From contig NZ_CP109178.1 in NCBI RefSeq assembly GCF_036248255.1, positions 1,302,001 to 1,366,000 on the forward strand: a stretch of DNA of 64,000 bases, in the 5' to 3' direction. This document shows positions 53,726-62,217 of the stretch, piece after piece. Within the stretch, counting starts at the first letter, position 1. The number at the start of each line of letters is the position of its first letter. A program made the translations under genes and the position numbers. Under the pieces are notes generated by a model. The model saw only the letters and a list, made by a program, of their open reading frames with translations, ran no database searches and was not told the DNA's origin. Origin of the DNA: Streptomyces sp. NBC_01717 (GTDB taxonomy: Bacteria > Actinomycetota > Actinomycetes > Streptomycetales > Streptomycetaceae).

Positions 53726-54256
53726 ATGCGTCCGGAACGTACGGATGGAACCAGTGGGGGCGGGCTGCTGGTCCCGATGGCCTGGATGTACGCCGAGTAC
53801 ATCGCCGATGAGCTGCTGCGGACCGGCGAGCTGATGGAGCCGTCGACGCTGGAGTACCGCGCGGGGCGCGATGCGCTCGCCCTGACCATCTTTCTCTCCG
53901 ACGGAGGCGTGGCCGATGCCCTGCCCGCCACCCGGATGGACGAGCTGCGGCTGCTGACCGCGTACGGGACGGCCTGGCGCAGATGGGTCTGCGAACGGCT
54001 CGACGCACTGGCGGCGGCTCCGGTGCCGGACGGGCGGGGCCGACCGGACCCCGATCTGGCGCTGGCCCGCGTCGCGTGGCGATGGCTGGAGGAGACCGAG
54101 CTGCTCGCGGCCGACCTCGATGCGATCGGTCCGGCGCCCTGGGAACCGGTCGATGTCGAGGAGGACCTGGAGTGGCCGCAGGAGATGGCCCAGGTGTGGA
54201 CGCCGGCCTGGCAGCTGGGACTGCCGCTGGGGCATCTGGCGATCCACCTGTACTGA
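53726..54256 (+). CDS. Hypothetical helical protein
   Basis: A 176-residue, Leu/Ala-rich, mostly helical protein with a Trp-rich C-terminus (DLEWPQEMAQVWTPAWQLG). It has no signal peptide, membrane helix or recognised motif. ATG 53726 lies a few bases after a GAGGCGAGACGGG purine stretch. It converges on the histidine kinase gene and is divergent from the anti-sigma gene by 129 bases. Confidence 0.65.
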   Translation: MRPERTDGTSGGGLLVPMAWMYAEYIADELLRTGELMEPSTLEYRAGRDALALTIFLSDGGVADALPATRMDELRLLTAYGTAWRRWVCERLDALAAAPVPDGRGRPDPDLALARVAWRWLEETELLAADLDAIGPAPWEPVDVEEDLEWPQEMAQVWTPAWQLGLPLGHLAIHLY

Positions 54257-54293
54257 CCGCTGCCCGCCCGGCGGGTGTCGCTCGTGGCGTCGG

Positions 54294-55523
54294 TCACGAA
54301 CCGTGCACCCCGGCGCGGTACTTCGGCAGACGCACGGTGATCTTCATCCCTGCGCCGATCCCCGTCTCGATGACGAGCCCGTAGTCGTCGCCGTACACCT
54401 GACGCAGCCGCTCGTCGACGTTGAGCAGGCCGATGCCGGTGGAGGTGCCGCCCTCGCCGCGCAGGATCTGCCGGAGCCGTTCGGGATCCATGCCGGTGCC
54501 GTCGTCCTCGATGACGACCACCGCCTCGGAGCCCGCGTCCAGGGCGCTGATGGAGATGCGGATCGGGGTCTCCCCAGCTCGAGCGGAGTTGAGATCTCGG
54601 GGAAGGGCGACGGCGCCTTCGAGGCCGTGCTTGACCGCGTTCTCGACGAGTGGCTGGAGACAGAGGAACGGCAGGGCGACGGGCAGCACTTCGGGGGCGA
54701 CCTGGAGCCTGACCGAGAGTCGCTTGCCGAAGCGGGCCCGTACGAGCGCCAGATACTGATCGATGGAGTGCAGCTCGTCGGCGAGGGTCGTGAAGTCGCC
54801 GTGGCTGCGGAACGAGTAGCGGGTGAAGTCGGCGAACTCCAGCAGCAACTCACGCGCCTGCTCGGGATCGGTGCGGACGAACGACGCGATGGCAGCCAGG
54901 GAGTTGAAGATGAAGTGCGGGGATATCTGGGCGCGCAGGGCCCTGATCTCGGCCTCGATGAGCTGGGTCCGGGACCGGTCGAGTTCGGCGAGTTCCAGCT
55001 GTACACAGACCCAGCGGGCGACCTCTCCGGCCGCCCTGGCCAGCACCGCGGACTCGCGCGGGGCGTAGGCGATCAGGCTGCCGAGGACCCGGTGGTCGAC
55101 GGTCAGGGGCACGGCGACGGCCCAGCGCAGCGGGCAGTCGAGGTCGTCGCAGTCGCTGTGGAAGGCGGTGTCGCGACCGCTCGCGAGGAGGCCCCGCACC
55201 TGGTCCATGACGTGCTTGCCGTGGTGGTCGCCCTCGCCGTCCCAGACGAGCACCCGGTCCCGGTCGGTGAGGCAGAGCGCGTCGGTGCCGAGCAGGGAGC
55301 GCAGCCTGCGGGCGGACTTGCGGGCGCTCTCCTCGGTGAGCCCGGCGCGCAGCGGGGGCGCGGCGAGCGAGGCGGTGTGCAGGGTCTCGAAGGTGGCGTG
55401 CTCGACGGGGGTGCCGACGTCGCTGGTGCGAACGGGGCGGGCGGTACGGCGGCCGAGCAGAAAGCCGCCGCCGAACAGCAGGAGTACGAGCAGGACGAGT
55501 ACGGCGTATCCGGCCCCGGTCAT
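54294..55523 (-). CDS. LytS-type sensor histidine kinase
   Basis: A 409-residue kinase with one N-terminal membrane helix (about 4-24), a GAF domain (about 60-170), and a His_kinase module with ALRAQISPHFIFNSLAAIAS, where the PHF.FN His is the phosphorylation site. The ATPase domain has ENAVKHGLEGA and DDGTGMDPERL boxes. It lies 62 bases after a symporter gene and belongs to a LytTR/symporter cluster. The GAF domain suggests an intracellular ligand, as there is no extracytoplasmic sensor. Confidence 0.92.
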   Translation of the reverse strand: MTGAGYAVLVLLVLLLFGGGFLLGRRTARPVRTSDVGTPVEHATFETLHTASLAAPPLRAGLTEESARKSARRLRSLLGTDALCLTDRDRVLVWDGEGDHHGKHVMDQVRGLLASGRDTAFHSDCDDLDCPLRWAVAVPLTVDHRVLGSLIAYAPRESAVLARAAGEVARWVCVQLELAELDRSRTQLIEAEIRALRAQISPHFIFNSLAAIASFVRTDPEQARELLLEFADFTRYSFRSHGDFTTLADELHSIDQYLALVRARFGKRLSVRLQVAPEVLPVALPFLCLQPLVENAVKHGLEGAVALPRDLNSARAGETPIRISISALDAGSEAVVVIEDDGTGMDPERLRQILRGEGGTSTGIGLLNVDERLRQVYGDDYGLVIETGIGAGMKITVRLPKYRAGVHGS

Positions 55524-55585
55524 GGCTGTCCCCCAGTCGTCGAGGCCCCCGGCCCACCACGTTCCTCAGTCATCGAGGCCCCAAG

Positions 55586-57067
55586 TCATCGGTGTCTGCC
55601 GGGCATCAGCGCTTCCGGCAGGTGGAAGCGCGTCATCGCGGCATTCGTCCCGGGCGGGATGCGGCCGGGCGTGGCCAGCGACACCAGAACCATCGCGAGG
55701 AAGCCGACCGGGACCGACCATACGGCGGGCCAGGCGAGCAGCGTGTGCGGCCATCCCGGCGGACGCACGGCACCGCTGACGGTGATGGCGACGGACAGGA
55801 ACGCCGAGCCGCCGCCGAGCAGCAGTCCGGCGATCGCGCCGGGCGGGGTGAGCCGCCGCCACCAGATGCCGAGGATCAGCAGCGGGCAGAACGACGACGC
55901 CGACACGGCGAACGCCATCCCCACCGAGTCGGCCACCGGCACCCGGCTGACCATCAGCGAACCGGCCAGCGGGACACACATGGCGAGCACGGTGGCCAGC
56001 CGGAAGTGCCGTACCCCGCGCGACGGCAGGACATCCTGGGTAATGACTCCCGCGACGGCCATGGTGAGTCCGGAGGCGGTCGACAGGAACGCGGCGAACG
56101 CGCCGCCCGCGATGAGCGCGCCGAGCAGATCCCCGCCGAGCCCGCCGATGACCCGCTCGGGCAGCAGCAGCACCGCCGCGTCCGCATCCCCGCCGTGGAT
56201 GAGCTCGGGGGCGTACACCCTGCCGAGCGCTCCGTAGACGGGCGGCAGGAGATAGAACGTGCCGATGAGGGCGAGCACGACGACGGTGGTGCGGCGGGCG
56301 TCGCGGCCGTTGGGGCTGGTGTAGAAGCGGACGACGACGTGCGGCAGCCCCATGGTGCCGAGAAACGTCGCGATGATCAGCCCGTACGTGGCGTACAGGG
56401 GGTGGTCGGCGCGGAAGACGGACAGTTGCTCGTCGAAGGTGCCCCGGGGGTGCCCGCTGCCGTGCCAGGCCAGCACCAGGAAGATCGCGGGGACCAGGAG
56501 CGCGGTCAGCTTCAGCCAGTACTGGAATACCTGCACGAAGGTGATGGACCGCATGCCGCCCGCGGCGACCGCCGTCACGACGACCGCCGCGACGAGCACA
56601 TCGCCGAGCCAGCCGGGCGCCCCGGTCAGGATTTTCAGGGTGAGCCCGGCGCCCTGGAGCTGCGGTACGAGATACAGCCAGCCCGCCCCGACGACGAGGA
56701 CGCTCACCAGCCTGCGCACCTGCCGCGATTCGAGCCTCCCCTCGGCGAAGTCGGGCAGGGTGTACGCCCCGGAGCGGCGCAGCGGCGCGGCGACGAACAC
56801 CAGCAGCAGCAGATAGCCGGCGGTGTAGCCGACCGGGTACCAGAGCATGTCGGGGCCGTGCACGAGCACCAGGCCCGCGATGCCGAGGAAGGAGGCGGCG
56901 GAGAGGTATTCGCCGCTGATCGCAGCGGCGTTGAGCCGGGGTCGGACGGTGCGGGAGGCGACGTAGAAGTCCGAGGTGGTGCGGGAGATGCGCAGCCCGA
57001 AACCGCCGACGAGAAGGGTGGTGAGAACGACGGCGGCCACGGCCGCCACCGCGTATGTCCGGCTCAC
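55586..57067 (-). CDS. Sodium/solute symporter (SSS family; acetate/pyruvate type)
   Basis: A 493-residue SSS transporter with about 13 helices. It begins ISRTTSDFYVASRTVRPRLN, then NAAAISGEYLSAASFLGIAG, hallmarks of ActP/MctP-type members. GTG 57067 overlaps the stop of the upstream DUF485 gene, as is common for these pairs. Substrates are short monocarboxylates in characterised relatives; acetate or pyruvate is inference. Confidence 0.88.
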   Translation of the reverse strand: MSRTYAVAAVAAVVLTTLLVGGFGLRISRTTSDFYVASRTVRPRLNAAAISGEYLSAASFLGIAGLVLVHGPDMLWYPVGYTAGYLLLLVFVAAPLRRSGAYTLPDFAEGRLESRQVRRLVSVLVVGAGWLYLVPQLQGAGLTLKILTGAPGWLGDVLVAAVVVTAVAAGGMRSITFVQVFQYWLKLTALLVPAIFLVLAWHGSGHPRGTFDEQLSVFRADHPLYATYGLIIATFLGTMGLPHVVVRFYTSPNGRDARRTTVVVLALIGTFYLLPPVYGALGRVYAPELIHGGDADAAVLLLPERVIGGLGGDLLGALIAGGAFAAFLSTASGLTMAVAGVITQDVLPSRGVRHFRLATVLAMCVPLAGSLMVSRVPVADSVGMAFAVSASSFCPLLILGIWWRRLTPPGAIAGLLLGGGSAFLSVAITVSGAVRPPGWPHTLLAWPAVWSVPVGFLAMVLVSLATPGRIPPGTNAAMTRFHLPEALMPGRHR

Positions 57068-57426
57068 TGCGCGGGGCGGCCTTCCACGAGCCGGGCGAAG
57101 TCGCGCTCGTTGCGCTCGGCCCGCCGCACGTACCACCAGGCGATCAGGGTCAGTGGCGGATAGGCGGCGAAGCCGAGGACCGCCCATACGACGGCGGCGC
57201 TGTGCAGGGCCTCGAAGACCAGCGGGAGCGTACCGACGACCACGGCGAGCACGCTGAAGGCGGTGAGTCCGGCGCGCAGCTGACTGCGCATCAACGAACG
57301 GACATAGGCGCCACCGAGAGCGGTCTGCTCGTCGATCTCCGACTGGGTGCGGTAGCGCGGAAGCGGGCGCACCCGCCGGGGCTCCCCCGTCACCACTTCA
57401 CGCCGGGGCGTCGACTCTGCGGACAT
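57064..57426 (-). CDS. DUF485 small membrane protein
   Basis: A 120-residue protein with two helices (about 54-74 and 80-100) and a charged N-terminus. The family usually precedes SSS acetate symporters and may be an accessory subunit. Its stop overlaps the symporter start, supporting co-translation. It follows the response regulator by 62 bases. Confidence 0.85.
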   Translation of the reverse strand: MSAESTPRREVVTGEPRRVRPLPRYRTQSEIDEQTALGGAYVRSLMRSQLRAGLTAFSVLAVVVGTLPLVFEALHSAAVVWAVLGFAAYPPLTLIAWWYVRRAERNERDFARLVEGRPAQ

Positions 57427-57488
57427 GGGCCCGGAGTGTACGCAGCCGGGGGCGCTCTGGGAAGGGTTCGAACCCGGGTAGGCCCTGG

Positions 57489-58271
57489 TCAGCGGCCGGT
57501 CCGCCGCATCAGCAGGTCGCGCAACGCGCGGGTGTGACGTCGGCTCACGGCGAGCTCCGCGGTGCCGATACGGACGCTCATGGTGCCCGCGTCGAGCCGC
57601 AGCTCGTCGATGCGGGCGAGGGAGACGAGATGGCGGCGGTGGATGCGCACGAAGCCCCGCGAGCGCCAGCGCTCCTCAAGGGTGGTGAGGGGAATACGGA
57701 CGAGGTGGCTGCCGGTGGCGGTGTACAGCCGCGCGTAGTCGCCCTGCGCTTCGGCGTACGCGATGTCGTCGACCGGGACGAACCGGATGACTCCGCCGAG
57801 TTCGACGGGTATCTGGTCGGCTGCGGTGTCGTGGACGGACGCGGAGTGGACAGGCGTGGGGTGCGCGGGTGCGGAGCGGTCGCCGATCTGTTCCGCGACA
57901 CGGCGCACTGCTTCGGAGAGCCGCTCGCGGCGCACGGGCTTGAGGACGTAGTCGACGGCCTTGAGGTCGAACGCGTGGACGGCAAAGCCTTCGTGGGCGG
58001 TGACGAAGACGATGAGCGGGGGCGCGGCGAACCCGGCCAGCAACTGGGCGACGTCGAGTCCGGTGAGGCCCGCCATGTGGATGTCGAGGAAGACGACATC
58101 GATGGCGGACGGGTCGTCAGGCCCCGCGTCCACGGCGCTGCCGATCCGGCGCAGCGCCTCGGTGGCACCGGTGGCGCCCTCGGCACTGCGTATGCGCGGA
58201 TCGGCGCGTAGGAGGTAGAGCAGCTCCTCCAGGGCGGGTGCTTCGTCGTCGACGGCCAGTACGCGCAGCAT
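57489..58271 (-). CDS. LytTR-family response regulator
   Basis: A 260-residue regulator. The receiver domain has VDDE at 8-11 and the phosphorylation site in VVFLDIHMAGLTG, and the LytTR domain (about 155-255) has YAEAQGDYARLYTATG and RIHRRHLVS. ATG 58271 is supported by the receiver start. It pairs with the LytS kinase two genes downstream and heads the operon. Confidence 0.92.
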   Translation of the reverse strand: MLRVLAVDDEAPALEELLYLLRADPRIRSAEGATGATEALRRIGSAVDAGPDDPSAIDVVFLDIHMAGLTGLDVAQLLAGFAAPPLIVFVTAHEGFAVHAFDLKAVDYVLKPVRRERLSEAVRRVAEQIGDRSAPAHPTPVHSASVHDTAADQIPVELGGVIRFVPVDDIAYAEAQGDYARLYTATGSHLVRIPLTTLEERWRSRGFVRIHRRHLVSLARIDELRLDAGTMSVRIGTAELAVSRRHTRALRDLLMRRTGR

Positions 58272-58343
58272 GAGGCCGGAGTGTAGAGCGTGTCCGGTGG
58301 AGTTGGCTTGAGTGATTCGCGGGCCGGGTCCGTACCAGACGGC

Positions 58344-59003
58344 ATGCGCACCCCGGAACCTCATCGCAATGTCGGCGCCTACGCACTTGGCGTGCTCGGC
58401 GCTGCCGATGCCTTCCGCTTCGAGGAGCATCTGGCCCAGTGCCCCCTGTGCGAAGTCCGGGCGGCGGAGTTCGGTGCGGTGACCGCGGTGCTCGCGGAGC
58501 ATGCGCGGCGGACGCCGCCCGGGGTGGATCCGGCGGTACGGGCGGGCCCGGAGCTGATGCGACGTGCGGTGGGTGCGGTGGTGGCCGCGCGGCGCAGGAG
58601 CCGCAGGCGACGGCTGGCGCTGGTGGCGGCGGCGGTGGTCCTCGCGGTGGGCGGGCCGCTCGTGGTGGTCGGTGAATCGGCCGGGCCGCCGGGGCAGGCG
58701 CAGGTGCAGCGGTGGGCGGCGGCCGACCGGTCGACGGGGCTGGCGGCCGTGGTGACGACCGGGGCGAAGGAGTGGGGCACGGATGTCGGCCTGGAGGTGT
58801 CGCGCGTGCCGTTGGCGGGGGTGTGCGCACTGGTCGCGGTGGGGCGGGACGGCAGCGAGGAGACCGTCACCACCTGGTCGGTGGCCGGCCCGGACGAGAA
58901 TCCGCTGTCGATGCAGGGCGGGGCTGCGTTGCACCCGGCCGCCATCGACCGTTTCGAGATCCGTGCGGCGGACGGACGGCGGCTGCTGCAACTGACCCGC
59001 TGA
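58344..59003 (+). CDS. Membrane anti-sigma factor with zinc-finger
   Basis: A 219-residue anti-sigma factor. Residues 1-60 carry the ZAS motif EEHLAQCPLCEVRAAEF, one transmembrane helix lies at about 88-108, and the extracytoplasmic region (DUF3379/zf-HC2-type) has WAAADRSTGLAAVV and ends RRLLQLTR. No sigma gene is adjacent; the nearest is at 52.9 kb. ATG 58344 has a weak ribosome site, and GTG 58290 is a possible alternative start. It is divergent from the LytTR gene. Confidence 0.85.
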   Translation: MRTPEPHRNVGAYALGVLGAADAFRFEEHLAQCPLCEVRAAEFGAVTAVLAEHARRTPPGVDPAVRAGPELMRRAVGAVVAARRRSRRRRLALVAAAVVLAVGGPLVVVGESAGPPGQAQVQRWAAADRSTGLAAVVTTGAKEWGTDVGLEVSRVPLAGVCALVAVGRDGSEETVTTWSVAGPDENPLSMQGGAALHPAAIDRFEIRAADGRRLLQLTR

Positions 59004-59030
59004 GGGGCCGGCGGTGAGCGCGGCGGCGCG

Positions 59031-59891
59031 CTATTTGAGCAGCTTGGAGAGCCGGCGGTCGGCCAGCGGTTTGCCGCCCGTCTGGCAGGTCGGGCAGTAT
59101 TGCAGCGACGAGTCGCTGAACGAGACCTCCCGGATGGTGTCCCCGCAGACCGGGCAGGGCTCGCCGGCGCGGCCATGGACACGTAGCCCGCTCTTCTTCT
59201 CCGCCTTCAGCTTTCCGGCCGCCACTCCGCTGGAGCGTGCCACGGCATCCTGGAGCGTGGTGCGCAGCGCGGTGTGCAGCCGGGTGGTCTCGTCGTCGGT
59301 GAGGCTCGCGGTCAGTTTGAACGGTGACATCTTCGCGGCGTGCAGGATCTCGTCGCTGTAGGCATTGCCGATGCCCGCGATCAGCGATTGGTCGCGCAGA
59401 GCGCCCTTGATCCGACGGCGTTCCCCGGCAAGCAGCGCGGCGAACGCGTCACGGTCGAAGGCGTCGTCGAGCGGATCGGGCCCCAGTCGGACGATGCCGG
59501 GCACCTCGGCCGGGTCGCGGACCAGATACACGGCGAGGCGTTTGGTGGTGCCCGCCTCGGTGAGGTCGAAGCCGTCGCCACCGGTGAGTACGGTGCGCAG
59601 CGCCAGGGGTCCCTTGCCGGGGCGCGGCGGGGTGGCGGGGAAGCTGTCCCTCCAGTGCAGCCAGCCGGCCCGGGCGAGATGGGTGACCAGATGCAGCGGG
59701 CCGACGCCGATGTCCAGGAACTTGCCGTGCCGGGCGACACCGGTGACGGTGTCGCCCTCCAGGGCGGTGAGCGGTGGATCGTAGGTCTTGAGCACGCTGA
59801 CGGCGAGCGGCAGGACGCGGGCGATCTCCTTGCCGACCAGGTTTTCGTCGAGAAAGACCCGCAGGGCCTCGACCTCCGGTAGTTCGGGCAT
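59031..59891 (-). CDS. Fpg/Nei-family DNA glycosylase
   Basis: A 286-residue glycosylase that excises oxidised bases. The N-terminus MPELPEVEAL provides the catalytic Pro2-Glu3. The helix-two-turn-helix region reads SLIAGIGNAYSDEILH, and the zinc finger is CPVCGDTIREVS with CPTCQ. Length is normal for Fpg/Nei. The specific substrate cannot be told from the sequence. It lies 27 bases from the convergent anti-sigma gene. Confidence 0.92.
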   Translation of the reverse strand: MPELPEVEALRVFLDENLVGKEIARVLPLAVSVLKTYDPPLTALEGDTVTGVARHGKFLDIGVGPLHLVTHLARAGWLHWRDSFPATPPRPGKGPLALRTVLTGGDGFDLTEAGTTKRLAVYLVRDPAEVPGIVRLGPDPLDDAFDRDAFAALLAGERRRIKGALRDQSLIAGIGNAYSDEILHAAKMSPFKLTASLTDDETTRLHTALRTTLQDAVARSSGVAAGKLKAEKKSGLRVHGRAGEPCPVCGDTIREVSFSDSSLQYCPTCQTGGKPLADRRLSKLLK

Positions 59892-59925
59892 GGTTCCCAG
59901 GGTGCCGCACTCGAGGGGGCGGTGC

Positions 59926-60783
59926 CTATCGAAGTCCGTACACCCGCTCGGCGGTGGTCGCGAAGACCGCCGCCCGCTCGTGCTCGGCGAGGTCTTCGGT
60001 GAGGGTGCGGGCCGCGTCGACGACTTCCGCGTAACTCGCCGCGAGCCGGCAGACCGGCCAGTCGGAGCCGAACATCAGCCGGTCGGGCCCGAACGCGTCG
60101 AGAACGGTGTCGGCGTACGGGCGCAGGTCGTCGACCGTCCAGGAACGCAGGTCGGCCTCGGTGACCAGGCCGGAGAGTTTGCAGACGGTGTTGGGGTGGT
60201 CGGCCAGGGCCTCGAGGTCGGCCGCCCAGGGGTGCAGGGTCCGGGTGGCGATGGGCGGCTTGCCGGCATGGTCGAGCACGAAGGTGAGTTCGGGCAGCAG
60301 GGCCGCGGCCGAGACTGTGGCGGGCAGCTGATGGGACTGGACGACCAGGTCGTAGACGAGTCCGGCGGCGGCCACGGCGGACAGCCCGCGACGGACGTCG
60401 GGGCGCAGCAGCCACTCGGGGTCGGGTTCGCCCTGGACCTGGTGGCGGATGGCGACCAGCCGGTCGCCGCCGGGGAGTTCGCGCAGCGCGGCCAGGGTGT
60501 CGGCGATGTCGGGCGCGGTGAGGTCGGCCCAGCCGACGACGCCCGCGACGAGGTCGTTGCCGTCGGCGAGGGCGAGGAACTCGGGGGTCTCCTCGGGGAC
60601 GGTGACGGTCTGGACGAGGACGGTGGCGTACACCCCGGCGGCGCGGGCCTCGGGCTCCAGGTCGGCGAGGGTGAACGTGCGGGCGAGCGGGGCCATTTCG
60701 TCCCCGGTGATCCACTCCTGGTCGCGTACCGCCAGGTCCCATACGTGGTGGTGGGCGTCGACGATCCGTTCCCGGCCGGTCAT
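59926..60783 (-). CDS. Amidohydrolase-family lactonase (fucono/rhamnonolactonase type)
   Basis: A 285-residue amidohydrolase 2 protein. DAHHHVWD near the N-terminus gives metal ligands, then FVLDHAGKP and a MFGSDWPVCRLA block complete the site. The group hydrolyses sugar lactones in L-fucose and L-rhamnose oxidation. It is last in a three-gene operon after a mutarotase and a reductase (1-base gap). The substrate is inferred from context. Confidence 0.86.
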   Translation of the reverse strand: MTGRERIVDAHHHVWDLAVRDQEWITGDEMAPLARTFTLADLEPEARAAGVYATVLVQTVTVPEETPEFLALADGNDLVAGVVGWADLTAPDIADTLAALRELPGGDRLVAIRHQVQGEPDPEWLLRPDVRRGLSAVAAAGLVYDLVVQSHQLPATVSAAALLPELTFVLDHAGKPPIATRTLHPWAADLEALADHPNTVCKLSGLVTEADLRSWTVDDLRPYADTVLDAFGPDRLMFGSDWPVCRLAASYAEVVDAARTLTEDLAEHERAAVFATTAERVYGLR

Positions 60784-60784
60784 G

Positions 60785-61096
60785 TCACAGCTCCCAGGCA
60801 ACGGGGAGACCGGCAGCGGCGCCGTCCGACGAGTAGTCGTGCGCGACATCGAGGAGCTCGTCCATCCGGGCCTGCCAGGCGACGTTGACGGGGAGCTGCT
60901 CCAGCTCCGCGAGGAGCCGGGCGTAGTCCGCGCAGTCGATGACGTGGAAGAGGTCGGTGCCGCTGCGCCAGATCGTCCACGAGGTGGCGCCCGCCGCGCG
61001 GATCGCGGTGGTCAGTTCCGCGGGGACTTCGCGGTGCGCTGCCTCGTACTCCTCGATGCGGTCGGCACGGACCTTGGTGTGCAGGGCGATCCTCAT
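60785..61096 (-). CDS. Sugar mutarotase (L-rhamnose/L-fucose type)
   Basis: A 103-residue protein of the RhaM/FucU-like group: MRIALHTKVRADRIEEYEAA, then SWTIWRSGTDLFHVIDC and a final MDELLDVAHDYS. It interconverts anomers of deoxy sugars. It starts 2 bases after the reductase stop and ends 1 base before the lactonase start, so it is in the same operon. Confidence 0.88.
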   Translation of the reverse strand: MRIALHTKVRADRIEEYEAAHREVPAELTTAIRAAGATSWTIWRSGTDLFHVIDCADYARLLAELEQLPVNVAWQARMDELLDVAHDYSSDGAAAGLPVAWEL

Positions 61097-61098
61097 GA

Positions 61099-62097
61099 TC
61101 AGCGTCCGTCCTCGTCGTGCGGGTCCTCGGTGAGCAGGCCCTCGGCGCGCAGGTCGTCCCAGACGGCGTCCGGGATCTCGCGGGAGAGCAGGTCGGCGGC
61201 GTCGTGCATCTCGTCCGGCGAGCGGGTGCCGACGAGCACCGAGGCGACAGCCGGGTGAGCGAGCGGGTAGCGCAGCGCGGCGGCGCGCAGCGGTACGCCG
61301 TGCGCCTCGGTGACGGCCTTGATGCGCAGGGCCCGGTCGAGCAGGGTCATCGGGGCGGCGGCGTAGTCGTAGGTCGAGCCTGGCCGCGGGTCGGCGAGCA
61401 GCCCGGAGTTGAAGACCCCGCCGATGACGACGGCGCGGCCGCGGGCGGCTGCTTCGGGCAGCAGCTCGGCCAGCGCGGACTGGTCGAGGAGGGTGTAGCG
61501 ACCGGCGCAGAGCACGGTGTCGACGTCGGTGTCGCGCAGGAAGCGGGTGAGCATCGCGGTCTGGTTCATGCCCGCGCCGATGGCGCCGACAACACCTTCG
61601 GCGCGCAGCTTCTCCAGGGCCGGGTAGGCCGTGCGGAAGGCTTCCTCCGCATGGTCGTCCGGGTCGTGCAGATAGGCGACGTCGATCCGGTCGAGGCCGA
61701 GCCGGTCGAGACTGTCCTCGATGCTGCGGCGTACGCCGTCGGCGCTGAAGTCCCATCGCCGTCGGTGGGTGGCCGTTACGGCGAAGCCTTCGGAGAGACC
61801 GTCGTCCGGGGCCGGCTCGCCGGCCGGCAGGGGGTCGAGCACCCGCCCGACCTTGGTGGACACCACGTACGCGTCGCGGGGCCGGTGGCGCAGGGCCTCG
61901 CCGAGCCTGCGTTCGGAGAGGCCGAGCCCGTAGTGCGGTGCCGTGTCGAAGTAGCGGACGCCCTCGTCCCAGGCGGCGTCCACGGCGGCGGCGGCCTGCG
62001 CGGCATCGACCTCGTGGAAGAGATTGCCGATGCCGGCCGCCCCGAAGGACAGCTCGGTGACCTCGACCGCACTGCTTCCCAGCCTGTTTCGCCGCAT
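61099..62097 (-). CDS. Aldo/keto reductase (L-fucose dehydrogenase type)
   Basis: A 332-residue AKR. The catalytic Tyr lies in YFDTAPHYGLG, with Asp and Lys in the flanking strands (TKVGRVL), and a C-terminal NADP-binding region has VLVGTRSPDEM. ATG 62097 follows GGGGAGGG. First in the sugar oxidation operon, it probably oxidises L-fucose or a related sugar to a lactone. The promoter lies just upstream. Confidence 0.87.
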   Translation of the reverse strand: MRRNRLGSSAVEVTELSFGAAGIGNLFHEVDAAQAAAAVDAAWDEGVRYFDTAPHYGLGLSERRLGEALRHRPRDAYVVSTKVGRVLDPLPAGEPAPDDGLSEGFAVTATHRRRWDFSADGVRRSIEDSLDRLGLDRIDVAYLHDPDDHAEEAFRTAYPALEKLRAEGVVGAIGAGMNQTAMLTRFLRDTDVDTVLCAGRYTLLDQSALAELLPEAAARGRAVVIGGVFNSGLLADPRPGSTYDYAAAPMTLLDRALRIKAVTEAHGVPLRAAALRYPLAHPAVASVLVGTRSPDEMHDAADLLSREIPDAVWDDLRAEGLLTEDPHDEDGR

Positions 62098-62139
62098 GCC
62101 GTTGCCGCCCTCCCCGATGATCGCTGTTTCTGCACAACG

Positions 62140-62169
62140 AATATTCATCGGATCACTTGGGCGCGTCAA
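62140..62169 (-). promoter_or_regulatory. Promoter of the fucose-type operon
   Basis: On the minus strand TTGACG (complement of 62164-62169) is followed by 18 bases and AATATT (complement of 62140-62145), a housekeeping-type promoter about 45 bases before the reductase ATG. A CTTGTACGAG near-palindrome at 62193-62202 may be a GntR-type operator. Confidence 0.5.
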
Positions 62170-62217
62170 CTACTTGAACGCCATCACATACGACTTGTAC
62201 GAGGAAATTTGTCCGAC

